Shown here: piece by piece, positions 49,989 to 59,126 of the stretch
How the letters are laid out: the number at the start of each line of letters is the position of its first letter
How positions within the stretch are numbered: position 1 is the stretch's first letter
NCBI RefSeq assembly: GCF_000620305.1
Contig: NZ_KK211100.1
Coordinates: forward strand, 618,735-682,734
DNA: 64,000 nt
Direction of reading: 5' to 3'
DNA from: Desulfitibacter alkalitolerans DSM 16504
GTDB taxonomy: Bacteria; Bacillota; DSM-16504; Desulfitibacterales; Desulfitibacteraceae
The notes under the pieces: generated by a model
What the model was told of the DNA's origin: nothing
Database searches by the model: none
The model's input: only the letters and a program-made list of their open reading frames with translations
Translations under genes and position numbers: made by a program

Positions 49989-51422
49989 CTAGTTGCTTAA
50001 CTGAAGAAATACTTGTGTATAATATATGTTTCTTTCTGAAAAAACCCCAACTCCAAGGTGCGTTATACCATCATGCAGAATGGCTTCTCTATGACCTTCA
50101 CTATTCATCCAGGCATGCAGAGTTTCTGCACTGTTAATTGTATTCATTGCTATATTCTCAAGAACACTTTGGAAGGCAATGTTAGCATCCTTTACCCTGT
50201 TCCCAGGGCCTTTTCCTTCAGGGGACATATGGTCGAAGTAATTTCTGTCAGACATATCCTTACTATGGGCATAGGCTGCTCTAGCTGCATCAGAATGCCA
50301 CAAAACTGGATCCAAGCCTTCCTTAACCCTTATTGCATTTGTCATATCAAATATTTGTCTTTCTAAAGATTTATTAATTTCAGTTTGCATCCTGGAAGAT
50401 GGTTGTGGCAGACCTAACTGGGGTTTACTGCCAAAGTAAGTATATCTGTAGTCAATAATTGGATTATCACAAACTATCATGTCCCTGTGATAAATCTCTA
50501 TTCCTGCCACCCTGTTCCCATTTAATTCATCAATGTGAAAGATTACGACATTATTGTTGGCTACAGTATGGATTCTGTTGCTCCTAATGTGGTTGTTGGC
50601 TAGATAGACTAGAACATTCCCATTTAAATATTCAAGAGGTGCAAAATCTCTAGTCTTAACTTTTTTTTCAACGGTATCTTTCGTATCACCAATACCAACG
50701 CCAAGTACATACTCTAAAGCTGATTTTGTGTATATATACATTAATTCTCCCTTGTAAAACCCAAAGAGATAATAATCATGATAATTATAATGATATGTCC
50801 ATGTGTCCAGACCCATAAGCCCAATTTCCTTACGATTAGGCTTGCCCATAATGTATTCAACCTGATGCTCACTGGCACCAATATTTATTCTCTTAAGGTT
50901 GTTCTGCTGCAGGCGGCTTCTATCTGCAAGTGCCATGACAATAGAAGCTCTCTCCTGGGAAGACTGTCCCCTTGTAAATACACTTGCAATGAAATGTTTT
51001 CCATCCCAACCAACCTGAGCTCCTAATAATTCACTAATAAACCTTAAAGGAACAACTATTCTATTATTGCTTGTCAATCTAGGAGCAGCATCTACATGTC
51101 TTGAAGCACCGTTAACCCTAACGAAATTGCTGTTAGGCCACATTTCTATTGTTTTATTTTCCATTTCAATTCTAACTGAACCATTTGTATCATTCCATGT
51201 TGTATTAGCTCCGAGAAAATCAGTTATAACCCTCAAGGGTACCAGCACCCTGTCATTGTGTATAAAAGGAGGCTGGTCTCCTGGATTTATGATAACCCCA
51301 TCCACTGCAACCTTTACAGGCATGGAAGCCAGTGCATTTTCTTTAGAAATCATTCCTAAGAACAAGATAAGCAGCATACAAACTAAACAAGCAGTATAAA
51401 GAATCCTTTTTACAATATCCAC
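49989..51422 (-). CDS. stalk-domain plus CAP-domain surface protein
   Basis: 477 residues, secreted. Signal helix 7-30. Copper-amine-oxidase N-terminal-like stalk repeats at about 33-150 (NDRVLVPLRVITDFLGANTTW and NNRIVVPLRFISELLGAQVGW). CAP-associated domain at about 180-320. C-terminal CAP/SCP domain (about 345-477) with NAIRVKEGLDPVLWHSDAARAAYAHS, NYFDHMSPEG, ENIAM and HREAIL, the usual cavity residues His and Glu present. Probably cell-wall attached; enzymatic role unknown. The start is GTG after GGGGGAG. Confidence 0.9.
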   Translation of the reverse strand: MDIVKRILYTACLVCMLLILFLGMISKENALASMPVKVAVDGVIINPGDQPPFIHNDRVLVPLRVITDFLGANTTWNDTNGSVRIEMENKTIEMWPNSNFVRVNGASRHVDAAPRLTSNNRIVVPLRFISELLGAQVGWDGKHFIASVFTRGQSSQERASIVMALADRSRLQQNNLKRINIGASEHQVEYIMGKPNRKEIGLMGLDTWTYHYNYHDYYLFGFYKGELMYIYTKSALEYVLGVGIGDTKDTVEKKVKTRDFAPLEYLNGNVLVYLANNHIRSNRIHTVANNNVVIFHIDELNGNRVAGIEIYHRDMIVCDNPIIDYRYTYFGSKPQLGLPQPSSRMQTEINKSLERQIFDMTNAIRVKEGLDPVLWHSDAARAAYAHSKDMSDRNYFDHMSPEGKGPGNRVKDANIAFQSVLENIAMNTINSAETLHAWMNSEGHREAILHDGITHLGVGVFSERNIYYTQVFLQLSN

Positions 51423-51566
51423 TAATTACTCCCCCATCTAATTTAGATAGTTTTAGACGACATTAAAGCAATTTTGCATTATTTATAAATTTGCAGATAA
51501 CTTTAGTGCTTATTATATACTATATAGATGCAAATATTTCCTGCCTGTCTTGTTATTTATCCATTG

Positions 51567-52364
51567 TTAGTTTAGAAAGGAGAGGCTTTTATTATTTTTA
51601 AATATTGAATAAGCTACAGCCAAAATAGCGAGGATACAAATCACCAGGGCGAAAACAATTATCCATCTTGGTTCTGCAGGTACAGAAAGTCTTTTAATAA
51701 TAATACCCACAAATGCCCACAGAACAACAAGAACATAGAAAATATCCTTTTTGGTTAATAAGACCGTTATGGCAAGAGCCGTGCTGAATAATATTACTAT
51801 TACTGTCCAGAACACTTCTGCAGATACAGATTGAACCCAATTGATTTTAACCAGGTAAACAGCTATGTTTGCAACTGTGGCAATGGTAATCCAGCCTAGA
51901 TAAATGCTGAAGGGAATGTGTACCAGGTATTTCTCCATTCTGTTTTTTACACTTTTTCCAATGCCCAATCTTAAATAGATAATAATTAAGGTAAGCAGTA
52001 ATGCAATAATTATTACCAGTGACAGCAAAATTGCTTCATAATGCCAGGCAATAATCCAGACAATATTAAAAAAAGATGCTGCTACAAACCACCAGCCTAT
52101 TTGATTTAAAAAAGGCATGCCTGCTTTTCTATAAGTTAAAAGATCTCTGCCCTGGTAAACTACGAAAGCAGCTAAAAGCAGATAAATTAAACCCCAGATG
52201 GCAAAGGTGACCCCTGCTGGCGTAAATAAGGTTGGGTATAACCCAGAAACCTCTGCAGTTGTTTTCCCATTTAAGGGTAAGGCATTGGCCAGATAATTAA
52301 TAAAAACTGTAAAAATTAAAGCAATTATGTTTGCAACCTGAAGAATAGTTTTCTTATCTTTCAT
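51567..52364 (-). CDS. TspO/MBR-related (tryptophan-rich sensory) membrane protein
   Basis: 265 residues, eight or so helices. The N-terminal part shows NYLANALPLNGKTTAEVSGLYPTLFTPAGVTFAIWGLIY, spread over residues 23-62, the TspO-like opening PxxxTP...PxxVFxxxW pattern in a longer protein than classic TspO (about 160). Start ATG eight bases after GGAGG. Ligand (porphyrin or other) not predictable. Confidence 0.75.
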   Translation of the reverse strand: MKDKKTILQVANIIALIFTVFINYLANALPLNGKTTAEVSGLYPTLFTPAGVTFAIWGLIYLLLAAFVVYQGRDLLTYRKAGMPFLNQIGWWFVAASFFNIVWIIAWHYEAILLSLVIIIALLLTLIIIYLRLGIGKSVKNRMEKYLVHIPFSIYLGWITIATVANIAVYLVKINWVQSVSAEVFWTVIVILFSTALAITVLLTKKDIFYVLVVLWAFVGIIIKRLSVPAEPRWIIVFALVICILAILAVAYSIFKNNKSLSFLN

Positions 52365-52406
52365 CAATCACACCTCCATAATTATTGTTTGCATTTTATT
52401 AGATCC

Positions 52407-53342
52407 TTATTTAACCCATACTTCCTTTCCAAGACCCTTAATCCAATCAGACCACTCTTGGTTGTCGGATTTATCCTGAACAGCCTTATTATATTTAAAA
52501 TCTATGGCATCTAAATTGTCAGCTGTATGTAGGATTTCTGCCTCAATGGTTTTAGGGACTATGGGAGAACCCCACTCTAGTTTCCCGTGGTGAGAGGCTA
52601 TCATATGCTGTAAATGAAGATAATCCTCTTTATCTAATAAAGGCATGGTGTTCTTGTAAGCATCACTAATCAAGTTTAATCCTATAACTATATGATCTAA
52701 AAGCTTTCCCTCTGAACTCATACGAATAGGAGGCTTGTCATATTCATAGGAATAGATTTTTCCAATATCATGTAAAAGGCTCCCAATGACAAGCAGGTCT
52801 TTATTTATGGTTATCATTGATAATTCAGCTAGAGCTAGTGATCTTTTACATACAGCAAGGGAATGCTCAAGCAGCCCACCGATATAAGCATGATGATGTA
52901 TTTTTGCAGCGGGAGCTGTAAAATATTTATTGCTGCTATTGGCAATGACCTCTTGTATAAAAACTCTATACCTTTCCTGAAGACAAGTCTGTATCTCATT
53001 AAACTCATCTGTCAGCTCCTGAATTCTATTGCAGGACAGTGAAGGTAAAAAATCTGAAACATTATACTCCTTTTCTAGAGCTCTTCGAAATTTATAAATA
53101 ATCAACTGGGGGCAATTCAAATACTCTTGCACTTTTCCTTCAATATATATAATATCTCCAACTACAGGCACCTGGTCGTCATAATCCCATTTTTTTGCAT
53201 CAATTTCTTCAATTCCATTGGAAAGCTTCATTCCTAAAAAAGGTTTATCATTTTTTGTAGTCCCTATTTTTGCCTCATTTACTAAAAGAAATCCCTTTAC
53301 AATGCCTTCTGATGGTTCGTTTTTCCAGTTTAGTACTGTCAT
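52407..53342 (-). CDS. YhaM-like 3'-5' exoribonuclease (OB fold plus HD domain)
   Basis: 311 residues from ATG 53342 (AAGGAG 11 bases upstream; an in-frame TTG at 53411 lacks a site). OB-fold nucleic-acid binding domain (about 10-95) with GIVKGFLLVNEAKIGTTKNDKPFLGMKLSN-type sequence. HD domain (about 155-290) with IHHHAYIGGLLEHSLAVC, LLHDIGKIYSY and MIASHHGKLEWGSPI. This is the YhaM/CvfA-like layout, Mn2+-dependent degradation of short RNA or ssDNA. Confidence 0.88.
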   Translation of the reverse strand: MTVLNWKNEPSEGIVKGFLLVNEAKIGTTKNDKPFLGMKLSNGIEEIDAKKWDYDDQVPVVGDIIYIEGKVQEYLNCPQLIIYKFRRALEKEYNVSDFLPSLSCNRIQELTDEFNEIQTCLQERYRVFIQEVIANSSNKYFTAPAAKIHHHAYIGGLLEHSLAVCKRSLALAELSMITINKDLLVIGSLLHDIGKIYSYEYDKPPIRMSSEGKLLDHIVIGLNLISDAYKNTMPLLDKEDYLHLQHMIASHHGKLEWGSPIVPKTIEAEILHTADNLDAIDFKYNKAVQDKSDNQEWSDWIKGLGKEVWVK

Positions 53343-53521
53343 ATTATGTTCAACTCCTTGCAGGTTCATGTCATAGTGCATGCACTTTATCACTGAATTA
53401 TTTATAAACAATTTTCTACAAAAAATCTCTAATTCCTTGTAAATTTTTACAGGTTTTTTAAATGATTAATAGCGCAAAATAAAAGAAGGTATATAATAAA
53501 TTAATCGAAAGGATGATTTAA

Positions 53522-53770
53522 GTGAATCAACACATTCATTGCATTGTTAGTGACTGTCATTACTATGAGCAAGGAAATAAGTGCGTGGCTAATGAGATTT
53601 TAGTGGCAACAGATCAATTTGGAGCTAGCCAACCTGAACAAATAGATGCTCAAATGGCCATGCAGCTTACACCAGATACTGCTGGAAGCTGTATGGAAAC
53701 CTGCTGCAAATCTTATATTCCCAAGAACTCCAAATTCACTAGTGCTGATGGCGTCAAAAAAATGAAGTAG
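53522..53770 (+). CDS. DUF1540 small Cys-rich protein
   Basis: 82 residues. IHCIVSDCHYYEQGNKCVANEILV is the DUF1540 pattern (spread over residues 5-28), with C-terminal CMETCCKSY. Six cysteines suggest Zn binding. The start is GTG 53522 after GAAAGGATG. Divergent from the YhaM-like gene. Function unknown; frequent in clostridial and spore-forming genomes. Confidence 0.85.
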   Translation: MNQHIHCIVSDCHYYEQGNKCVANEILVATDQFGASQPEQIDAQMAMQLTPDTAGSCMETCCKSYIPKNSKFTSADGVKKMK

Positions 53771-53786
53771 TAAGATCTTAATTCTT

Positions 53787-53815
53787 TTGACAATATAAGC
53801 TATATGTAGTATCAT
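53787..53815 (+). promoter_or_regulatory. sigma-A promoter of the M-box/mgtE transcript
   Basis: TTGACA (53787-53792), 17-bp spacer, TATCAT (53810-53815). The start near 53822 lies just before the riboswitch. Confidence 0.8.
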
Positions 53816-53831
53816 TTATATGCAAAAAATA

Positions 53832-53990
53832 GCACCTCGTTAGGTGAGGCTCCTGTGATGGAGATATGCTGCTGCCCAGAAATGTCTAAAGACGCCAATG
53901 GGTTGAACAGAAATTATCGACTTAAGGTAATTTTTAATGCAGCTGGATGTATCCTATGCCACACAGTGCTAAAGCTCAACGAATGGAGGA
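53832..53990 (+). ncRNA. M-box (ykoK leader) Mg2+ riboswitch
   Basis: Conserved M-box segments in order: CTCGTTAGGTGAGGCTCCTG, GATATGCTGCTGCCCAGAAA, GACGCCAATGGGTTGAACAG, TTAATGCAGCTGGATG, CCTATGCC and CAGTGCTAAAGCTCAACGA. The spacing fits the three-arm Mg2+-sensing fold. High Mg2+ should favour the terminator at 54025-54066 and switch off mgtE. Confidence 0.95.
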
Positions 53991-54024
53991 TATTTTAAAG
54001 ATTCTTTTTATTTACAAAGTTTAA

Positions 54025-54066
54025 GGGGCATCTTCATTCATTGAGGGTGCCTATTATTTTTATTTA
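54025..54066 (+). terminator. riboswitch-controlled terminator before mgtE
   Basis: GGGGCATC ... GAGGGTGCC forms a hairpin (54026-54052) followed by TATTATTTTTATTT. It is the expression platform of the M-box, 22 bp before the mgtE start. Confidence 0.85.
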
Positions 54067-54088
54067 GCACCACACAAGGAGTGATAAA

Positions 54089-55453
54089 ATGGTTAAGCTA
54101 AATCACGAAAACCGTGAACAATACATTAATGAGATCATCCAAGCTATTAATAATGAATATCATGAACTATTTAGAGAACTTTTTATAGAACTGCATCCCA
54201 CAGACCAGGAAGAGATTATTACTTCCTTAAATCAGGAGCAGCGCAGATTTATTTATAGAAACCTGGAGCCTACAGAATTTGGAGAAATATTTCAGGGATT
54301 AAATCTGGAACAACAGAAGCAGCTTTTTAATGAGCTTGACCAAGATTATGCCATTGAGATGCTAAACGACATGTACTCTGATGATGTTGCTGATTTTTTA
54401 AGTGAGCTGACAGAAGAAGCAAAGGAATTATATTTACAATCCATGGACTATGAAGAGGCACAGGAGGTAAAGGATCTACTAAAGTACCAGGAACAAACAG
54501 CCGGTGCCCTAATGACCACTGAATTTATCTCTGTTTCAATCTCTGACAGAATTGAAGATGTGCTAAATAAATTACGTGTTGAAGGTCCTGATGCAGAAAC
54601 TATATATTATATCTACGTTGTAGATGAGGATTCACGCCTGGTGGGTGTTGTCTCTTTAAGAGATCTTTTAGTTGCACCACTTGAGCAATGTGTTGAAGAT
54701 GTAATGAGTTCCAGAGTTGTATCCATTGATGTAAATACTGATCAAGAGGAAGCTGCCAGGATTATAAAAAAATACGACTTTCTAGCTTTGCCTGTTACTG
54801 ATAATGGCAGGCTAGTAGGTATTGTAACAGTAGACGACGTAATGGACGTTATAGAAGAAGAAACTGAAGAGGATTTTGGAGAGATAAGTGCCGCAAGGGG
54901 TTCACTAGACACTAGTATTTCATCTGTTGTTGCTGCAAGAAGGCGTGCGCCCTGGATTATAATGCTCATGTTTTTAGGTTTAATTACTGCTAGTGTTATT
55001 GGTCAATTCGAAGAAACCTTGGAAGAAGTAATTTTATTGGCAGTATTTATTCCCTTGATCATGGATTCGGCGGGTAATACTGGCACCCAGGCTCTAGCAG
55101 TTGTTGTACGTGGTCTTGCTTTAGGTACAGTAGACAGTTCTTCCTTGTTTCGAATGTTAAAAAGGGAGTTTGCAACTGGCATTATGTTAGGAATATTTTG
55201 TGCTATTACACTTTTTGTAATTGTACCTATAATATATGGAAGTTTTTGGCTTGCATTTATTGTAGGTGTATCCTTGTTTTTAACATTAAGCATTTCCACC
55301 ATGGTTGGAGCAACTGTTCCCTTGATTATTAACAAGCTAAAAATTGACCCGGCAGTTGCCTCAGGTCCTTTTATTACAACTATTAACGATATACTTGGAC
55401 TGCTAATCTATTTTTCAATTGCAACTGCCTTACTTCAATACCTCCCACAATAA
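54089..55453 (+). CDS. mgtE: Mg2+ transporter MgtE
   Basis: 454 residues. N-terminal MgtE_N superhelix (about 20-125), two CBS domains (about 135-255: TTEFISVSISDRIEDVL, MSSRVVSIDVNTDQEEAARI, VGIVTVDDVMDVI) that gate the pore, then five helices with PLIMDSAGNTGTQALAVVVRGLALG, whose GN-GTQ region lines the Mg2+ pore. The start follows AAGGAGTG. Controlled by the upstream M-box. Confidence 0.96.
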   Translation: MVKLNHENREQYINEIIQAINNEYHELFRELFIELHPTDQEEIITSLNQEQRRFIYRNLEPTEFGEIFQGLNLEQQKQLFNELDQDYAIEMLNDMYSDDVADFLSELTEEAKELYLQSMDYEEAQEVKDLLKYQEQTAGALMTTEFISVSISDRIEDVLNKLRVEGPDAETIYYIYVVDEDSRLVGVVSLRDLLVAPLEQCVEDVMSSRVVSIDVNTDQEEAARIIKKYDFLALPVTDNGRLVGIVTVDDVMDVIEEETEEDFGEISAARGSLDTSISSVVAARRRAPWIIMLMFLGLITASVIGQFEETLEEVILLAVFIPLIMDSAGNTGTQALAVVVRGLALGTVDSSSLFRMLKREFATGIMLGIFCAITLFVIVPIIYGSFWLAFIVGVSLFLTLSISTMVGATVPLIINKLKIDPAVASGPFITTINDILGLLIYFSIATALLQYLPQ

Positions 55454-55471
55454 TATCAAGATAGTATCAAT

Positions 55472-55510
55472 CCACAGGTTAAATTATTTTACTTGCCTGT
55501 GGCCTTGTTT
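55472..55510 (+). terminator. terminator after mgtE
   Basis: CCACAGG (55472-55478) pairs with CCTGTGG (55496-55502) with inner TAA/TTA pairing, followed by CCTTGTTTTG. Its position lets it end both mgtE and the opposing rubredoxin transcript. Confidence 0.65.
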
Positions 55511-55531
55511 TGTGGCCTTATTAACTCAAAT

Positions 55532-55711
55532 TTATAATGCTTTAAACATTTTTTTGCCAGCTTTACACAATGGACATTTATATGTTTCCGGCAGATTCTC
55601 AAAGCATACACCCCTGGCAATACCGCCCTTTTTACAGCCCTTTTCAGGGTTGTAAATATAACCACAGCTCTGCATTTGACACTGATAAAGCTTTTGCTGG
55701 TTTTCAGTCAT
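55532..55711 (-). CDS. rubredoxin-like protein with CX4C first knuckle
   Basis: 59 residues, MTENQQKLYQCQMQSCGYIY then NPEKG, ENLPETYKCPLCKAGKKMF, KAL. The rubredoxin frame YxC..CGYxYxPexG...LPxxYxCPxCxaxKxxF is clear. The first knuckle is C-QMQS-C (four residues between) instead of CxxC, and three extra Cys-free or Cys-bearing changes (GCKK, GVCF) occur in the middle. Start ATG 55711, nine bases after GGGAGG. Electron carrier in oxygen or ROS detoxification in anaerobes; the longer spacing may alter the Fe site. Confidence 0.88.
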   Translation of the reverse strand: MTENQQKLYQCQMQSCGYIYNPEKGCKKGGIARGVCFENLPETYKCPLCKAGKKMFKAL

Positions 55712-56045
55712 CTTCTTGTGCCTCCCATGATTTCATTCTCCAAACTTTCTGTATAACTGATATGCTCCCTTTTTGCTTTAGTCTTTATTCTTAAGAGATA
55801 TTTCTTTTGTTTCAATTTATCCTTTATAAAAGCTTACTAAACTTAATTTTCTACACCATACTCTAAATTCCTCTAAATAGGTCATGGGCTTATTAAAAAA
55901 GTATAAAATAATACATGGCATTCCAGCTCGTGCAATCAATTCTATTTTTACCTGGGAGAATTTGAAATTCTAGCTATTTTATGAAGGAAATCACACCTGT
56001 TTATTGGGAATGGGAAAAACATTGACGGGTTCGGCTAATAAGAAG
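55712..56045. other. gene-free stretch
   Basis: About 330 bp with no supported gene on either strand. It holds the rubredoxin ribosome site and presumably its promoter (minus strand, AT-rich 55780-55920). No repeat or RNA family is recognised. Confidence 0.5.
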
Positions 56046-56081
56046 AGAGAAAAACCCCTTGATAATGTTGTAATCAAAGGG
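56046..56081 (-). terminator. terminator of the metal P-type ATPase cluster
   Basis: CCCCTTGAT (56055-56063) pairs with ATCAAAGGG (56073-56081); in the minus direction TTTTTCTC follows. Located 34 bp beyond the last small gene. Confidence 0.8.
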
Positions 56082-56114
56082 TCAATTCCCCACTATATTG
56101 AATTTTAAAACATT

Positions 56115-56336
56115 TTATGCATCCATCTTTTTCTCGGCAATCAGGTCTTCTAAACGTTCCTTTTGAGCAACTAACTCTTCCAAGGTGGGGTTTCCCCTTT
56201 CTGCCACAGTTTGTCCACACGCTGGAGCAATTAATTTTTGCAGCTGATTACCGTTTTGCTCATAAAGACGATATCCCACAACACCGGTAACAGCTCCTGC
56301 TATAAAACCAAACCAAAACTCCTTCATATTTAGCAC
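56115..56336 (-). CDS. small single-helix membrane protein of the P-type ATPase cluster
   Basis: About 73 residues. One N-terminal glycine-zipper helix (FWFGFIAGAVTGVVGYRLYEQ) and a C-terminal coiled segment (LEELVAQKERLEDLIAEKK), YtxH-like in look. The start is read as GTG 56336, six bases after GGAGG; a GTG three codons upstream overlaps the site. Last gene of the metal cluster; may tether or regulate the pump. Confidence 0.65.
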   Translation of the reverse strand: MLNMKEFWFGFIAGAVTGVVGYRLYEQNGNQLQKLIAPACGQTVAERGNPTLEELVAQKERLEDLIAEKKMDA

Positions 56337-56377
56337 ACTACTCACCTCCTTTTCACTTTTGCAATCGCCTAAACATA

Positions 56378-56992
56378 TTATTTAATGTTAAAATTGCTTA
56401 TTCCCTGGCTTTGGCAGTATTCACAGTACTTCTGTCGGGCCAAATCCAGGAGTACCTCTAGCAAATTTATACCCCAAGAGATGGCTGAAGCTTTAGTGAT
56501 ATTATTAGGCCCGAGGGACACCATACTGATTATTCCAGCTATCACATCTGGATGCTTTAATTTGTCCTTGCCACCATGGGTCAGCACCGTATAAGCAGAA
56601 GATATCATTGTCAGGTAGTCTAACATGTCTGGAGCAGAATTAGTTTTTTTTCGAACTACAGAAACAAGGAGCAAGGCCCCTGTCACCAATGAGTAAAAAA
56701 GACTATCTTTAATATCAGACTTCATGTGGGGTAGGATATGGTCTATAGGACTATGGTTGTTTTGATAAAAAAATATAGAAATATACCGCAAAACAGTATT
56801 ACGTTCAATAGCTTCGGCGTTATATTCAATGACGATAGAGTTGATAATAGGTTCAATGCGTACTTTGTGGATACCCTTTACCTGAGCAAAAAGCTTATTA
56901 ATATCAGCATAGTCCCTTCTGCCTGCCAAAGCAGGAACAATCAACCGGATGCGATTGGGTATATCATGGACAATGTGAAATCTATTTTTCAT
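56378..56992 (-). CDS. HMA-like (degenerate PxRxR) membrane protein of the P-type ATPase cluster
   Basis: 204 residues. An HMA_2-like domain (1-75) begins FHIVHDIPNRIRLIVPALAG, where the usual PGRVR reads PNRIR. Then two or three hydrophobic segments (SLFYSLVTGALLLVSVV, IAGIISMVSLG) and a Cys-containing tail KYCEYCQSQG. Overlaps the ATPase gene by 11 bp. Its ribosome site GGAG lies in the ATPase coding end. Probably a metallochaperone-like partner. Confidence 0.7.
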   Translation of the reverse strand: MKNRFHIVHDIPNRIRLIVPALAGRRDYADINKLFAQVKGIHKVRIEPIINSIVIEYNAEAIERNTVLRYISIFFYQNNHSPIDHILPHMKSDIKDSLFYSLVTGALLLVSVVRKKTNSAPDMLDYLTMISSAYTVLTHGGKDKLKHPDVIAGIISMVSLGPNNITKASAISWGINLLEVLLDLARQKYCEYCQSQGISNFNIK

Positions 56993-59126
56993 TCTTTGGC
57001 ATCTCCATAAATAAAATTTTAGAACTATTAATTACTACTCCAATAGTTGCCACATTATGAATCACTGCTGCAAGAACCGGGGTAATAGTCCCCATTGCTC
57101 CCAACATAAGAGCCAAACTGTTTATTGCTACTGTGGTTATAAAGTTCTGGTTAATGATTCTTAGAGAGTTTTGTGACAAGCGAATTAGATTTGGAAGTTG
57201 TAATGGGTCATCGGGAATAATAATTACATCACTGGCCTCCATAGCAATATCTGTCCGCTTTCCTCCCAGGGTAATTCCCACATCAGCATAGGCCAAAGCT
57301 GGAGCGTCATTAATGCCATCGCCAACCATCATTACTGTGTTTCCTCTTTGCTTATACATTCTAATTAAGTTGGCTTTATCCTCTGGCAAAGCCTCTGCAA
57401 AGAAATCATCCAATAATAGTTTTGAGGATATGCGGCTTGCATTATGACGTTTATCACCTGTAAGTAAGATGATTTCATCTACGCCGTACCTGCGCAATTG
57501 GTTAATAGTGCGTTTCATGCCAAAGCGCACTGGGTCATAGATGCTGATAATTCCCATAAGTTTTCCTTCGTAGGCCACATAAATCAAACTGTTTTTTTCA
57601 GACTTGAAATCTAATCCCTGAAGGCTCTTTAAAGCAGTGATGTCCATCTGTTCCTCTTCCATAAATACATCACTGCCCACCAGCAAGTTCCCTTTATCTA
57701 CTTCGGCCATAATGCCTCTACCTATTACTGTTACAACTTTACCATGGTCGGGAATAGATAGGCCTAATTCTTGAGCCCGATTGACAATGGCACTGGCAAC
57801 AGGATGAGATGAATGTTCTTCTGCAGAGGCAGCATAGCGAAGAACATCCTCCTCAGTATAGTTGTTAAAGCTGTAGATTCTATTAATAACAGGTTCACCT
57901 TCCGTAACTGTTCCTGTTTTATCGAACACTACTGTGTCCACCTTGGATAAGCTCTCTAGGTACTGACCGCCCTTGATAAGAATCCCCTGTTTAGCAGCTT
58001 TGCCAATGGCAGCAGAAATGGCAGTTGTAGTAGATAATTTCAAACCGCATGCATAATCAATAAAGAGCATATTCATAACTCTGTTCCAGTCTTTAGTAAG
58101 AAACAGTACTATTCCTGCCATAATAAAGGATACTGGAACTAATGCCTGGGCCATTTTATCCGCATAGGACTGTATAGGGGCCTGCTTGTTTTGCGCTTCC
58201 TCTATCAGCTTGATAATGCGGGTTATAGCTGTATCGTCACCTACATTTTTTACAGCAATCTGTACCTGCCCGCTTTTTAATATGCTGCCTGCATAGACAT
58301 AGCTTCCTTCATAAACCTCTTTGGGAAGATACTCTCCAGTAATAGGGGATTCGTCTACTGAACCTGCTCCCTTTACAATAGTTCCGTCAACAGATATCTT
58401 CTCTCCTAAAAACACGGAAATAGTTTGGCCTGATTTAACAGAATCAATATGCACCTTCCGCTCTCTTCCATTATCCTCCACCAACCAGACATAAGGCACA
58501 TCCAGCCTGAGCATGTTAATAATATGGTTTCTGGTTCTTTGAGCAGTATACTTGGTTAGCAGCTCCCCCGCTCTAGATAAAAGAACGATGGTCAAAGCAG
58601 AGCTGGACTTGCCGTTATAAGATGCAGCTAACAAAGCCACCGCTGTCAAAGTATCAGCGTTAACTTTTTTCTTATTAAACAAGTAGGAAAAACCTTCTTT
58701 AATAATATCACTGGCTGCAAACAGCAATGCAAAGGTAGCAGGGCGAAAAAGCCTCAAGAAACCTGATGTGGTACCTAACTGGCCAGGTAATAAAAACCGT
58801 TCAATTAAATACACAGCAACTGCCACACCACTCTTGGCCACATTCGACCTGGCCAACTGGCTAAACCCTTTAAATTCATTAGTACTTTGCCCAGAAGCTG
58901 CAGACGAATTAAACTGTTCTAATAACCATTGAATAATTAGCCGTACTGGGACTTGTGAATGATAATATATCAGCAATGAACCAGTTTCCATACTGTAATT
59001 AGCAGAGTAGATTGGGGGAAACTGCCGACATCTGCTTTCTATTAATGAAGGTCTTTCTTTTCTCTTGCCTATGTAAATTCTCACTCTACCAGGCATTAAA
59101 TGGATTAGCCTTGCCGAGTTAATCAA
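56982..59126 (-). CDS. P1B-type heavy-metal-transporting ATPase (CtpC-like)
   Basis: 714 residues. N-terminal HMA_2-like region with LIHLMPGRVRIYIGKR, membrane helices, actuator domain TGEYLPKE, transmembrane metal motif YACGLKLSTTTAI (in place of CPC/CPx), phosphorylation site FDKTGTVTEGEP, HP motif EEHSSHPVA and hinge VGDGINDAPALAYADVGITLG. The motif is nearest the Mn/Zn/Co-type CtpC pumps rather than Cu or Cd pumps (inference). Starts with TTG nine bases after GAGGAGG. Confidence 0.88.
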   Translation of the reverse strand: MINSARLIHLMPGRVRIYIGKRKERPSLIESRCRQFPPIYSANYSMETGSLLIYYHSQVPVRLIIQWLLEQFNSSAASGQSTNEFKGFSQLARSNVAKSGVAVAVYLIERFLLPGQLGTTSGFLRLFRPATFALLFAASDIIKEGFSYLFNKKKVNADTLTAVALLAASYNGKSSSALTIVLLSRAGELLTKYTAQRTRNHIINMLRLDVPYVWLVEDNGRERKVHIDSVKSGQTISVFLGEKISVDGTIVKGAGSVDESPITGEYLPKEVYEGSYVYAGSILKSGQVQIAVKNVGDDTAITRIIKLIEEAQNKQAPIQSYADKMAQALVPVSFIMAGIVLFLTKDWNRVMNMLFIDYACGLKLSTTTAISAAIGKAAKQGILIKGGQYLESLSKVDTVVFDKTGTVTEGEPVINRIYSFNNYTEEDVLRYAASAEEHSSHPVASAIVNRAQELGLSIPDHGKVVTVIGRGIMAEVDKGNLLVGSDVFMEEEQMDITALKSLQGLDFKSEKNSLIYVAYEGKLMGIISIYDPVRFGMKRTINQLRRYGVDEIILLTGDKRHNASRISSKLLLDDFFAEALPEDKANLIRMYKQRGNTVMMVGDGINDAPALAYADVGITLGGKRTDIAMEASDVIIIPDDPLQLPNLIRLSQNSLRIINQNFITTVAINSLALMLGAMGTITPVLAAVIHNVATIGVVINSSKILFMEMPKNEK

